DNA of 64,000 nt from Lachnospiraceae bacterium (lineage in GTDB: Bacteria > Bacillota > Clostridia > Lachnospirales > Lachnospiraceae): assembly GCA_021153185.1 (NCBI GenBank), contig JAGKTY010000009.1, positions 10,828-74,827 of the forward strand, in the 5' to 3' direction. Positions 1 to 8,561 of this stretch are shown here, piece by piece. The first letter of the stretch is position 1. Each line of letters opens with the position of its first letter. The notes beneath the pieces were generated by a model. The model was given only the letters and a program-made list of their open reading frames with translations. It ran no database searches and was not told the origin of the DNA. Both the position numbers and the translations under genes were made by a program.

Positions 1-2
1 CA

Positions 3-218
3 GCAGGTGTTTCGCTTGGGGAAATTGTTTCAATTGTGTATTCAGGAGAAGACATGGTATTGTCATCTGGACAGTTTGATGAGACAATAGTTCAAGGAAG
101 CGAGACACCGGAAACACTTGCAGCAGGATACGAACCTGTCACAGAGTCAGACGAAAAGAAAGTGACCGACAAGGTTACAGTTGTATGGAGCATTAGGAGC
201 GGAGGTAATAAGGAATGA
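3..218 (+). CDS. C-terminal fragment of an unknown protein
   Basis: Open frame entering from the left edge and ending at TGA 216-218. About 71 residues are visible. A GTG lies at position 36, but the frame is open further upstream, so the true start is outside the window. The visible part is acidic and rich in Thr, Glu and Val, with no cysteine, no membrane helix and no motif I recognise. Its stop overlaps the ATG of the rhodanese gene by 4 nt (ATGA), so the two are probably translated together and may share a function. Confidence 0.55.
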   Translation, partial: AGVSLGEIVSIVYSGEDMVLSSGQFDETIVQGSETPETLAAGYEPVTESDEKKVTDKVTVVWSIRSGGNKE

Positions 219-715
219 AGAAAAGATATTGGTTAATCGGTGCGGGTGTTGTATTGATTCTGGCAGCCGGGGTTATGCTACTAAAAGGAATCAGAATGTC
301 TGTCAATATCGAAGACGATGGCAGTGCAGTGTCAATTATTGGAGGTGCGGATGGTCCGACTTCCGTATTTATTGCAGGGAAAATAGGAGGAGATGACGAC
401 GTGGCAGAGTACAGTTCTATTACAATGGAAGAAGCAAAAGAAATATTTTCGAAGGCAGGTGACTACATTATTTTGGATGTGAGACGTGCAGATGAATTTG
501 CTGAGGGACATATTCCGGGGGCAATCAATATCGCGAATGAGGACATTGGTGATTCAAAACCGGAGGCACTTGCTGATGCCAATCAGGTCATTTATGTGTA
601 CTGCAGAAGTGGCCGGAGAAGTAAGGAAGCGTCGGCAAAGCTTGCAGCGCTTGGCTATACCAATATCGTCGAGTGCGGTGGTATTTTGGACTGGACCGGA
701 GAGACGGAAAAGTAA
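215..715 (+). CDS. Membrane-anchored rhodanese-domain protein with a GGADGPTSVF segment
   Basis: 166 residues. Residues 4-25 form a single hydrophobic helix (signal anchor). Residues about 43-55 read IIGGADGPTSVFI, a motif known from the beta subunit of sodium-pumping decarboxylases. Residues about 75-163 form a rhodanese fold, with the LDVR..EF.EGHIPGA signature and an active-site loop YCRSGRRS with Cys130. Rhodaneses carry sulfur as a persulfide on this Cys, so a sulfur-transfer or thiosulfate-handling role outside the membrane is likely; the acceptor is unknown. The gene overlaps the preceding partial gene by 4 nt and ends 10 nt before a terminator. Automatic annotation may mislabel it as a decarboxylase subunit because of the short motif; it lacks the rest of that protein. 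Confidence 0.85.
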   Translation: MKKRYWLIGAGVVLILAAGVMLLKGIRMSVNIEDDGSAVSIIGGADGPTSVFIAGKIGGDDDVAEYSSITMEEAKEIFSKAGDYIILDVRRADEFAEGHIPGAINIANEDIGDSKPEALADANQVIYVYCRSGRRSKEASAKLAALGYTNIVECGGILDWTGETEK

Positions 716-725
716 ATTGTGCAAG

Positions 726-765
726 AAAAGCGTCTTTTTCAGATGATGAAAAAGACGCTTTTGTG
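726..765. terminator. Bidirectional terminator
   Basis: Perfect 14-bp inverted repeat (aaaagcgtcttttt at 726-739 and aaaaagacgctttt at 749-762) with a 9-nt loop. T-rich tails exist on both strands, so it can stop the rhodanese transcript and the convergent AraC gene. Confidence 0.9.
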
Positions 766-777
766 TCTATGGGAGCG

Positions 778-1524
778 TTATTCTCCAATATCGGTGCTTC
801 TAAAATTGGTAATCTGATATTTCTTCGGCGTGATGCCCATCTTTTTCCTGAATACTTCCGTAAAATAGCTCTGACTTGGAAAAGCAAGAATCGAGGAAAT
901 TTCTGCCGGACTCATCTCAGAATAAATGAGCATGTTGCAGGCAGTCTCGATTTTTTTGTCCTGGATATAGCCGCTAATTGTCTGGCCGGTTTCCTTTTTG
1001 AAAAGCTTTGACAAATAGGTTGGATTCAGTTTTGTATACGAAGCAAGTTGTTCTACTGTAATACGTGTATGAAGACTGTCATAGATATAATCGATACATT
1101 TGGCCACCGGTTGGGAGCAGACTTTTTGTTTGCGGAGATTCTTCATTCTGACCGTATAATCGACGCACATGATGTAGTGCAGGTCGGAAATGTCTTTTAT
1201 GGAAGTATAGGAATCAGCCTTCTGGATATAAAAATCACTAATGGAATAGGCCTTGGTAAGTTCCAGCCCGCCCTCAATACAATATCTCGCTGCAAGTGCC
1301 GCAGTGACGACAAAGTGATATTTGATATTCTGCAGGGGATTATCGCTGAGACATCCCAGGCCTTTCTTTGCGCCAAGCGGTTCATGACACAATTCTTTTA
1401 TCTTTTCAACATTGCCTTCTTTGATACATGTATAAAATTCAAGCTCCGGATTATACGGGGCGCGAAGCAATTCATTTTCACGTTGTACATATTCTTTGTA
1501 CGCTTGTTCTTTTCGAAAATCCAT
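778..1524 (-). CDS. AraC-family transcriptional regulator
   Basis: 248 residues. The C-terminal about 100 residues carry the two AraC helix-turn-helix motifs: ITVEQLASYTKLNPTYLSKLFKKE, and the second around EISSILAFPSQSYFTEVFRKK, ending with the family hallmark GITPKKYQ. The N-terminal half is all-helical, without cupin histidines, and resembles the sensor-less N-termini found in YesN-like regulators; its ligand cannot be told. It diverges from the GH16 glucanase gene, so it is the obvious candidate regulator of that enzyme. Two direct repeats in the shared intergenic region fit AraC binding sites. Confidence 0.88.
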   Translation of the reverse strand: MDFRKEQAYKEYVQRENELLRAPYNPELEFYTCIKEGNVEKIKELCHEPLGAKKGLGCLSDNPLQNIKYHFVVTAALAARYCIEGGLELTKAYSISDFYIQKADSYTSIKDISDLHYIMCVDYTVRMKNLRKQKVCSQPVAKCIDYIYDSLHTRITVEQLASYTKLNPTYLSKLFKKETGQTISGYIQDKKIETACNMLIYSEMSPAEISSILAFPSQSYFTEVFRKKMGITPKKYQITNFRSTDIGE

Positions 1525-1594
1525 AAACTAACCTCAAAAAAACCTTTTCGAATCATGTTTTGATGTTTTCTATTTCTTTTTTTAATCATAACAC

Positions 1595-1659
1595 AAAAAC
1601 GATATAAATGGAATAAAAACGATATAATATTTGAGTGGATAAGTGATAGAAGATAACTA
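1595..1659 (+). promoter_or_regulatory. Direct repeats and weak promoter in front of the GH16 gene
   Basis: The 13-mer aaaaacgatataa occurs at 1595-1607 and again at 1615-1627, a 20-bp period (two helical turns). Four bases later lies a possible -35 TTGAGT (1631-1636), and 17 bp further a poor -10 TAACTA (1654-1659). Tandem repeats next to a weak -35 are typical of activation by an AraC protein. The rest of the 209-bp gap is AT-rich and shows no other element. Confidence 0.6.
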
Positions 1660-1733
1660 TAGGGTAACTTTGAATGTTTATTTTGTCGGGGTGTATGAAA
1701 TAAACGGATTGAAATGTTGTGGAGGTTCGTATT

Positions 1734-4700
1734 ATGAAGCAAATCAAACGCGGAATTGCAGTCATGCTTGCAGTGGTTTTGGTATTCAGTTTATTTTTAG
1801 GTACCAATCATCAGGTTTACGCTGCTGCATCAAAAACTATTGTAGTCAGCTCGCAGAAGCAGTTAAATGCTGCCATAAAGGACAAACAAATCACGAAAAT
1901 TGTGATTAAAACAAAAGATAATAAGTCTTTCAAAATTAGCGGTGGCAAATTAAATAAGAAAAGTATTGTGATTAGTGCGCCAAAAGCGACTGTTTCTAAC
2001 AGTGCAAAATGTAAAGGTATCACCATAAACAGTGCAAAGAAATATACAGAAAATGCCAAAAATAACAGCATTAAAGTAACAGCGAAAGATGTAAATATTG
2101 TTGTGTCAAAAAAAGCATCTGTAAAAAGTATTACACTGGATAAAAAAGGTGCAAAACCTGTGATTACAGTAAACGGAACTGTCAAGTCAATTCGAGTAAT
2201 GGCAAAGGCAACCGTGACAATCGCAGGAACAGCAAAATCAGAGACGAAAATTGTTGTAAGTGCAGGTGCAGAGAACACAAAAGTTGTTGCAAAAAATGAC
2301 AATACAGTTGTTAAGATTACAAATAATACAAACAGCAAAGTTGAAGTGGAAAATAAGGAAGGAAAAACAACTTCCGTTGAGGCGGGCGCATCTACAAAAG
2401 TTGACGTGAAAGACGATACTATCTTTGATGACAAAGATGATAAGGACGATCAGGATAGCGATGTTAAGCCAAGTCCGAGCGCAAAACCTTCAACAGAGCC
2501 ATCGGAAGAACCGGCTGTAGAGCCGACGAAGGCACCGGGCGCTGGCGGCGGAGCTTCGTCAGGTGGGTCTACATCAGGTGGAGCTTCATCAGGTGGTGGT
2601 AGCGTAAAACCACCGGTGATTGGTTCAGATATCAATCGTACAGGATATACAGAAGTTTGGAAGGATGATTTTAATGGAACTTCTTTAAATAGAGAAGATT
2701 GGAATGTAGAGACACATGAGCCTGGATGGGTTAATGCGGAGCTTCAAGCATATGTTGATTCACCGGATAACATTCAGGTAAAAGACGGAAAACTTATTAT
2801 TAAACCGATTCAGAGTCAGGATGAAAATGGTAATAAAACGTATACATCCGGACGTGTCAACACACAGGGTAAACATGATTTTACGTATGGTCTTTTTGAG
2901 GCAAGAGCAAAAGTTCCCGCAGGTAAAGGATATCTTCCGGCGTTTTGGATGATGCCTACAAATGAAAACCTGTATGGTCAGTGGCCAAAATGTGGAGAAA
3001 TCGACATCATGGAAGTTATGGGACATGAGACTGATAAAGTATACGGAACAATTCATTATGGAAATCCGCACGGACAAAGACAAACTACGAAAAAGCTTGC
3101 ATCAGATATTGCTGATTTTGCAAGTGAATATCATGATTTTGCTGTAGAATGGGAGCCTGGTAAAATTGTATGGTATGTAGATGGCTACAAATTCCATGAA
3201 GCAAATGATTGGTACTCAGCTACACCGGGTCAAGGCACAGTTTCTTACCCGGCACCATTTGATCAGCCATTCTATATGATTTTAAATCTTGCTGTTGGTG
3301 GTTCGTGGGTAGGATATCCGGATGAGACAACAACCTATGATGATCAAGAATATGCGATTGATTATGTAAAGGTTTCAAGAAAATCAAATGATTATTATGA
3401 AAACATTTTAAACACTTTACAAAAGCCGGTAAAAGCACCGGTTGTAGAGCCGGCAGACGGAAAATATGTGAAAAATGGAGATTTCGCGGTAGCAGAGGAC
3501 TTAACAAGTGCAACCGGATGGCAGTTCATGACAGCACAGGGCGGCGAGGCACAAGCAGCTATCGTTGCAGATGAACATTTTGGCACAGGTTCAAAAGCTA
3601 TAAAAATTAGTACAACAAAAGCAGGTAATGAAGATTATTCTGTTCAGCTTGTACAGGCAAATATTCCTTTGAAACAGGGGAACAAATACACGGTAAGTTT
3701 TGATGCTTATGCAGCAGAAAACCGTTCTATGATTGTGGATATTTCTGCACCGGATTTAAATTATGCAAGATATTTAAATGATTCAAAAGTTGATTTAACG
3801 ACAGCTGTTCAGACATATACAATGCAGTTTGATATGACAGAAGCTGACGACGCCAATGGACGACTTGAGTTTAACCTTGGTAAAACTGCAGCAATTGGTG
3901 ACGTATATATTTCAAATGTCAAGATTATAAAAGGAGATTCCTTTGAAATTAGTCACGACAAAACAGTTCAGGCTGACGGAAATTACATCACGAATGGTAA
4001 TTTCCAACAGGATACTGAAACCGGCATAAAAAATATGCTCGAGTGGAATGTTGAAGATCGGACCGAAAAAGCCGTTTATGGTGTAACAGGCGTTGCAGAC
4101 AACAGACGTTTCCATATTACTTCAGAGGGATGTGCATCTGTAGATCAGGTGGTTTTGAAACAGACAGAACTCCCGCTTACAGCAGGTAAATATGAATTAA
4201 GTTTTGACGCTTCGGCAGTAGATGTAAATAATCCAACAATCAAAGTGACGGTTGGTGGTCAGGAAAAAGAATTTACACTTTCTGAGGCGACGGAAACGTA
4301 TACATGTAAAGTTGAAGTACCAAGTGATGCAGATATCAAGGCAATAGATGATATCATCTTTGCACTTGGTGTAAATGGAAAAGTTTTCTTAGATAATGTA
4401 TATTTGATTGAAGATACCTTGATTAAAAATGGCTCATTTAATGCGGGTCTTGCAGGATGGGAACCATATGCAAACAGTCCAAGCAATATTAGCTATGTAG
4501 TGGATAGTATTAGCGAAGACAATGCGTTTGATATCACAATTCAGAATACCGGAGATGCAGATTGGCATATCCAGCTGAAACAGAATAATGTTGCACTTGA
4601 AAAAGATCAGTGGTATAAATTATCATTTGATATCAAATCAAGTATGGCACGAAAGGTATCCTATGCAATCCAGAGAGACGGTAGCAAACACAATGATGAT

Positions 4701-5786
4701 TGGACACCATATGTGCAGGAAGTAATCGATATTGGTGATTCATATCAACATATAGTAAAAGTATTCAAGATGAAATTGGATACGGACCCTGAAAGTATCT
4801 TCAATGTAACAATGGGTGCGGTCGGTGGAACGCAAATTGAACAGCAGCACAGAATTTGTATTGATAATATCAATTTAGAAGTGACGGAAGCACAAGAAGA
4901 ACCAATCGTGTCAATAGAAACTGGCGTTAATATGCTTTCGGGTGAACAGGATGCATGGATTCAAAATAAGCGTGAGGATACGTCAGTATCCAGTGATGAA
5001 AAATCATTTCTATATACAATCAAGTCGTTAGGTGAGGCATCATATGAAGTAGAATTAAAGCAGGTGAATCTTCAGTTTGAAGAAGGATGCAAGTATGAAA
5101 TTGCGTTTGATGTGACATCATCTGTTGATAGAAGTATCAAAACAATTGTGCAGGAAAATGGTGGCTCTTGGACAACATATTCTGCTGATAATTTCAAAGT
5201 AAAAGCAGACACGCCGCTTACATATAAGCATTATTTTGAAATGCAGAGTCCAACCGATGCAAAAGCATTATTTGCAATTGATATGGGTAAAGTAAAAGAA
5301 GCTGATTATGGTACGCATACGATTCAGTTCTCAAACATTACGGTTAAGAAGATTACAGAGGAACAATATGCGCAGGGGCTTGAAGCTGAGCAGGCAAGAA
5401 AAGACGCAGAAAAGGCAGATGTTCCAAAACTTGGTTATACAGTCTTGTTTGAGGGGGCAGAAGAAATTCATGATTGGAGCAAGAGATGGGCGATTCCTGT
5501 TGATGATTGGTCAGCTCTAGAGGTAGGCGCAAAGCTTAAAGTGACAGCAGAAATGCTTCCAGAACAGGAATATGCAAGTTACAACTTGATCGATACTTCT
5601 TGGGTAAATGTGAAAGAAGGCATTGGTTGGGATTACGTAGCGGGCGAAACGCGCACGATGGATATTGAATTAACAGAAGAAATACTTGCAGGAGCAGGAA
5701 CTGGTGGTCTTGGAATGCAGGGCGTAGGTTTTGTTGTAAAGAAAGTAGAATATATTCCGTTCACAGAGCAAACTGTGGAAGAATAA
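1734..5786 (+). CDS. Secreted multi-domain GH16 beta-glucanase (laminarinase-like)
   Basis: 1350 residues. ATG 1734 is chosen because GGAGG at 1721-1725 sits 8 nt upstream; a GTG at 1719 overlaps that site. In order: signal peptide (residues 1-30, ending VYAAA); a Lys/Val/Thr-rich repetitive region to about 235 that looks like a beta-helix; a Pro/Ser/Gly linker (about 247-296); a GH16 catalytic domain (about 303-552) with GEIDIMEV, giving Glu422 nucleophile, Asp424 and Glu427 acid/base; then four CBM4/9-like jelly-roll modules starting near 578, 751, 897 and 1062 (each opening with a NGxF-type strand); and a last beta-rich module from about 1233. The ExDxxE form is typical of beta-1,3(-1,3/1,4)-glucanases. 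No sortase motif or SLH domain is present, so cell attachment, if any, would be through the N-terminal region. Substrate is inferred: laminarin, mixed-linkage glucan or fungal glucan. Confidence 0.9.
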   Translation: MKQIKRGIAVMLAVVLVFSLFLGTNHQVYAAASKTIVVSSQKQLNAAIKDKQITKIVIKTKDNKSFKISGGKLNKKSIVISAPKATVSNSAKCKGITINSAKKYTENAKNNSIKVTAKDVNIVVSKKASVKSITLDKKGAKPVITVNGTVKSIRVMAKATVTIAGTAKSETKIVVSAGAENTKVVAKNDNTVVKITNNTNSKVEVENKEGKTTSVEAGASTKVDVKDDTIFDDKDDKDDQDSDVKPSPSAKPSTEPSEEPAVEPTKAPGAGGGASSGGSTSGGASSGGGSVKPPVIGSDINRTGYTEVWKDDFNGTSLNREDWNVETHEPGWVNAELQAYVDSPDNIQVKDGKLIIKPIQSQDENGNKTYTSGRVNTQGKHDFTYGLFEARAKVPAGKGYLPAFWMMPTNENLYGQWPKCGEIDIMEVMGHETDKVYGTIHYGNPHGQRQTTKKLASDIADFASEYHDFAVEWEPGKIVWYVDGYKFHEANDWYSATPGQGTVSYPAPFDQPFYMILNLAVGGSWVGYPDETTTYDDQEYAIDYVKVSRKSNDYYENILNTLQKPVKAPVVEPADGKYVKNGDFAVAEDLTSATGWQFMTAQGGEAQAAIVADEHFGTGSKAIKISTTKAGNEDYSVQLVQANIPLKQGNKYTVSFDAYAAENRSMIVDISAPDLNYARYLNDSKVDLTTAVQTYTMQFDMTEADDANGRLEFNLGKTAAIGDVYISNVKIIKGDSFEISHDKTVQADGNYITNGNFQQDTETGIKNMLEWNVEDRTEKAVYGVTGVADNRRFHITSEGCASVDQVVLKQTELPLTAGKYELSFDASAVDVNNPTIKVTVGGQEKEFTLSEATETYTCKVEVPSDADIKAIDDIIFALGVNGKVFLDNVYLIEDTLIKNGSFNAGLAGWEPYANSPSNISYVVDSISEDNAFDITIQNTGDADWHIQLKQNNVALEKDQWYKLSFDIKSSMARKVSYAIQRDGSKHNDDWTPYVQEVIDIGDSYQHIVKVFKMKLDTDPESIFNVTMGAVGGTQIEQQHRICIDNINLEVTEAQEEPIVSIETGVNMLSGEQDAWIQNKREDTSVSSDEKSFLYTIKSLGEASYEVELKQVNLQFEEGCKYEIAFDVTSSVDRSIKTIVQENGGSWTTYSADNFKVKADTPLTYKHYFEMQSPTDAKALFAIDMGKVKEADYGTHTIQFSNITVKKITEEQYAQGLEAEQARKDAEKADVPKLGYTVLFEGAEEIHDWSKRWAIPVDDWSALEVGAKLKVTAEMLPEQEYASYNLIDTSWVNVKEGIGWDYVAGETRTMDIELTEEILAGAGTGGLGMQGVGFVVKKVEYIPFTEQTVEE

Positions 5787-5791
5787 AAATG

Positions 5792-5834
5792 AAAAGGAGT
5801 TATAGGGCATTGAGCTCGATAACTCCTTTTTTAT
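5792..5834 (+). terminator. Rho-independent terminator of the GH16 gene
   Basis: 12-bp perfect stem aaaaggagttat (5792-5803) / ataactcctttt (5819-5830), followed by a T run, 5 nt after the GH16 stop codon. Confidence 0.9.
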
Positions 5835-5947
5835 AAAAAAAACATTGAACAATCCGACCAATTCACGTTACTATGAAGTAGGATTATATACTGAATTTTG
5901 AAGAAGTGTAATATGTAAGAATGAATTGTTATTTATCGAGGGAAACT

Positions 5948-6502
5948 ATGGACTACACCATCATCCGCTCCAATCGGAAGAGTCTGGCGATTCAGGTATA
6001 CCCTGACCTGACAGTAACGGTGCGCGCGCCAAGACGGATGCCGGATGGAGAGATTGCGCGCATTGTAAAAGAGAAAGAAGCATGGATTGAACGGCAGCTT
6101 TCCAAATATGAAGCAGAACAAAAAAGTGCGCAGCAAATTGTGCCATTTACCGGGGAGGAGCTTCACGATTTGGCGCAGAAGGCTTTGGCATATATTCCCA
6201 AAAGAGTTGCATATTTTGCCGGGCTTATGCATGTTGATTACGGCAGAATCACCATCCGAAACCAAAAGACGCGCTGGGGAAGCTGCAGCAGCAAAGGGAA
6301 TCTCAATTTTAATTGCCTGCTCATGTGTGCCCCGCCGGAGGTGATTGACTATATCGTCGTGCATGAGCTATGTCACCGCAAACAGATGAACCACTCGAAA
6401 GCGTTCTGGCAGGAAGTGGCAGCAGTACTCCCGGACTATAAAATGCAGGAAAAGTGGCTACGGACAGAAGGGAAAAAACTCATGCAACGCAATAGCGTAT
6501 AA
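5948..6502 (+). CDS. SprT/YgjP-type metallopeptidase (DUF45, M48-like)
   Basis: About 184 residues from ATG 5948, which has GAGGG 4-8 nt upstream and begins where the family usually begins. An in-frame ATG at 5921 would add nine residues and has no good ribosome site. The zinc motif HELCH (His139, Glu140, His143) and the preceding TRWGSCSSKGNLNFN segment are the signature of this family of small cytoplasmic zinc-dependent hydrolases. YgjP-type proteins are often linked to restriction systems or DNA-protein repair, but no such partner lies here; the gene stands alone between two unrelated transcripts. Confidence 0.88.
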   Translation: MDYTIIRSNRKSLAIQVYPDLTVTVRAPRRMPDGEIARIVKEKEAWIERQLSKYEAEQKSAQQIVPFTGEELHDLAQKALAYIPKRVAYFAGLMHVDYGRITIRNQKTRWGSCSSKGNLNFNCLLMCAPPEVIDYIVVHELCHRKQMNHSKAFWQEVAAVLPDYKMQEKWLRTEGKKLMQRNSV

Positions 6503-6545
6503 AAACACAAATATATTTATGCAAAATCCTAATATACATATTTTA

Positions 6546-6574
6546 TTGACTTTGCCAGTTTAAAGCGTTATACT
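6546..6574 (+). promoter_or_regulatory. Sigma-A promoter of the ABC importer operon
   Basis: TTGACT (6546-6551), 17-bp spacer, TATACT (6569-6574). It is followed by AGGAGG at 6594-6599 and ATG at 6608. No T-box or other leader fits in this short gap. Confidence 0.8.
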
Positions 6575-6607
6575 GTCAAAGGATTATTTTATTAGGAGGC
6601 GTATATT

Positions 6608-7564
6608 ATGAAAAAACTTGTATCACTTTTGTTAATTGTTACGATGTGCCTTTCACTTGTAGGATGCGGCGATGCATCTTCAAGCAAAGTGTACAACATT
6701 GGTATTTGTCAGCTTGTACAGCATGACGCACTTGATGCAGCAACAGAAGGTTTTCAGACTGCAATCACAGATGAACTTGGAGAGGACGCAGTGAAGTTTG
6801 ATCTTCAGAACGCACAGGGCGATTCTGCTACATGTTCAACAATTGTAAACGGCTTTGTATCAAATAATGTAGATCTTATCATGGCCAATGCAACACCGGC
6901 ACTTCAGGCAGCACAGGCCGGAACAAACAGCATTCCGATTCTTGGAACATCTGTTACAGAATATGGCGTTGCACTCGGTATTTCTGATTTTAATGGTACA
7001 GTCGGATCAAACATTTCAGGAACATCTGACCTTGCGCCACTTGATCAGCAGGCAGCAATGTTCAAAGAACTGTTACCGGATGCCAAAAACATCGGACTTG
7101 TATATTGTACAGCAGAAGCAAACTCACAGTATCAGGTTGATACAGTGCAGGCTGAGCTTGAGAAGCTTGGTTACACATGTAAACAGTATGGTTTCTCTGA
7201 TTCAAACGATTTAAGCTCAGTTGCTACAACAGCAGCAGATGAATCAGATGCGATTTATGTACCGACAGATAACACAGTTGCAGCAAACACAAGCATCATC
7301 GACAACATCTGTCGTCCGGCAGGTATCCCAATCATCGCCGGTGAGGAAGGAATCTGTCAGGGATGTGGTATTGCAACACTTTCTATCAGCTACTATGATC
7401 TCGGTTATGCAACCGGAAAGATGGCTGTCAAAGTATTAAAAGGGGAGAGCAAGATTGAGGAAATGCCAATCGAGTATGCTCCGCAGTTCACAAAGAAATA
7501 CAACAAAGCAATCTGTGATGAGTTGGGTATTACAGTTTCAGATGAGTATGTTGAAATTCAGTAA
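6608..7564 (+). CDS. ABC transporter substrate-binding lipoprotein (TrpX-like)
   Basis: 318 residues. The signal peptide ends in a lipobox LVGC (Cys at about residue 20), so the protein is lipid-anchored outside the membrane. The rest matches the ABC_sub_bind family (Pfam PF04392): two Rossmann-like lobes with YNIGICQLVQHDALDAA at the start and GYATGKMAVKVL near the end. Proteins of this family paired with a BPD_transp_2 permease and an ATPase are the TrpXYZ-type importers, for which tryptophan or tyrosine uptake has been predicted. No T-box leader is visible here, so the substrate is not confirmed. Confidence 0.88.
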   Translation: MKKLVSLLLIVTMCLSLVGCGDASSSKVYNIGICQLVQHDALDAATEGFQTAITDELGEDAVKFDLQNAQGDSATCSTIVNGFVSNNVDLIMANATPALQAAQAGTNSIPILGTSVTEYGVALGISDFNGTVGSNISGTSDLAPLDQQAAMFKELLPDAKNIGLVYCTAEANSQYQVDTVQAELEKLGYTCKQYGFSDSNDLSSVATTAADESDAIYVPTDNTVAANTSIIDNICRPAGIPIIAGEEGICQGCGIATLSISYYDLGYATGKMAVKVLKGESKIEEMPIEYAPQFTKKYNKAICDELGITVSDEYVEIQ

Positions 7565-7591
7565 TCATTAAAGTTAACATATGGTAACAGG

Positions 7592-7613
7592 CAGCGAGGC
7601 TTTGGTCTCGCTG
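7592..7613 (+). other. Intercistronic hairpin
   Basis: cagcgag (7592-7598) pairs with ctcgctg (7607-7613) around an 8-nt loop, without a T run. It lies between the binding-protein gene and the permease gene. Such hairpins often stabilise the upstream message so that more binding protein than permease is made. Confidence 0.5.
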
Positions 7614-7640
7614 TTCTTGGTACAGGATAGGTAGGTTAAA

Positions 7641-8561
7641 ATGAGTATTATGAACTTAATCGGTGCAATGCCGGGAACATTTGCACAGGGATTAATATGG
7701 GGAATTATGGCAATCGGTGTGTATATTACATTCCGCATTCTCGATATTGCAGACTTGACAGTAGACGGTACATTATGTACCGGCGGTGCGGTTTGTATTA
7801 TGGCGTTGATGTCCGGAAAGAATGTATGGGTTGCACTATTACTTGCGCTGATTGCCGGTATGCTTGCAGGTTTGGCAACCGGTTTTTTACATACGTTTAT
7901 GGGAATCCCGGCGATTTTGGCAGGTATTTTGACACAGCTCGGATTGTATTCGGTGAACCTGAAGATTATGGGCAAATCGAATCAGGCAATTAACGTCGAT
8001 CAGTTTGATTTACTTGTTTCACTCCGATATATCAAAGGTGTTTCCTTTGTAAAAAATACATTGTTTATTGTATCGGTTCTGATCATCGTTTTGATTGTGA
8101 TTTTGTATTGGTTTTTTGGAACAGAGCTTGGTTCATCAATCCGTGCAACCGGATGTAACGCCAAAATGGCGAGAGCACAAGGTATCAATACATCCTTTAA
8201 CCGTGTCCTCGGTCTGATGATTTCCAATGGATTGGTTGCCTTCTCAGGCGCGCTCTTGTGCCAGTATCAGGGCTTTGCCGATATCAACATGGGACGTGGT
8301 GCAATCGTAATCGGTCTTGCCGCAGTCATCATTGGCGAGGCGATTTTTGGAAAACTATTCAGGAACTTCGGACTCAAGCTTCTGGCAGTCGGTCTTGGTT
8401 CTATCATTTACTATATGGTTCTTCAGGTAGTCATTTGGCTTGGAATTGATACAGACCTTCTGAAACTGTTATCTGCCTGTGTCGTTGCGGTTTTCTTAGC
8501 TGTTCCGACGCTGAAAAGCAGATATTTTGCAAAACCTGTAAAAAGAGGAGGCGATAAATAA
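7641..8561 (+). CDS. ABC transporter permease (BPD_transp_2 family)
   Basis: 306 residues with about eight to nine hydrophobic segments. The opening (Gln-Gly-Leu-Ile-Trp-Gly-Ile-Met-Ala-Ile-Gly-Val) and the central GTELGSSIRATGCNAKMARAQGI loop are typical of branched-chain/ribose-type permeases of the BPD_transp_2 family; the loop contacts the ATPase. It lies 76 nt after the binding-protein gene, and its stop codon overlaps the start of the ATPase gene by one base, so the three genes form one importer operon. Confidence 0.9.
   Translation: MSIMNLIGAMPGTFAQGLIWGIMAIGVYITFRILDIADLTVDGTLCTGGAVCIMALMSGKNVWVALLLALIAGMLAGLATGFLHTFMGIPAILAGILTQLGLYSVNLKIMGKSNQAINVDQFDLLVSLRYIKGVSFVKNTLFIVSVLIIVLIVILYWFFGTELGSSIRATGCNAKMARAQGINTSFNRVLGLMISNGLVAFSGALLCQYQGFADINMGRGAIVIGLAAVIIGEAIFGKLFRNFGLKLLAVGLGSIIYYMVLQVVIWLGIDTDLLKLLSACVVAVFLAVPTLKSRYFAKPVKRGGDK

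Noticed and set aside
1817..2434. 205-codon minus-strand frame inside the GH16 gene
   Set aside because: It is the antisense shadow of the Lys/Val/Thr-rich region, giving a Phe/Val/Thr-rich product with no motif or ribosome site.
6503..6607. T-box leader before the TrpX-like gene
   Set aside because: The gap is only 105 bp, has a promoter near the gene, and lacks the T-box sequence and specifier stem.
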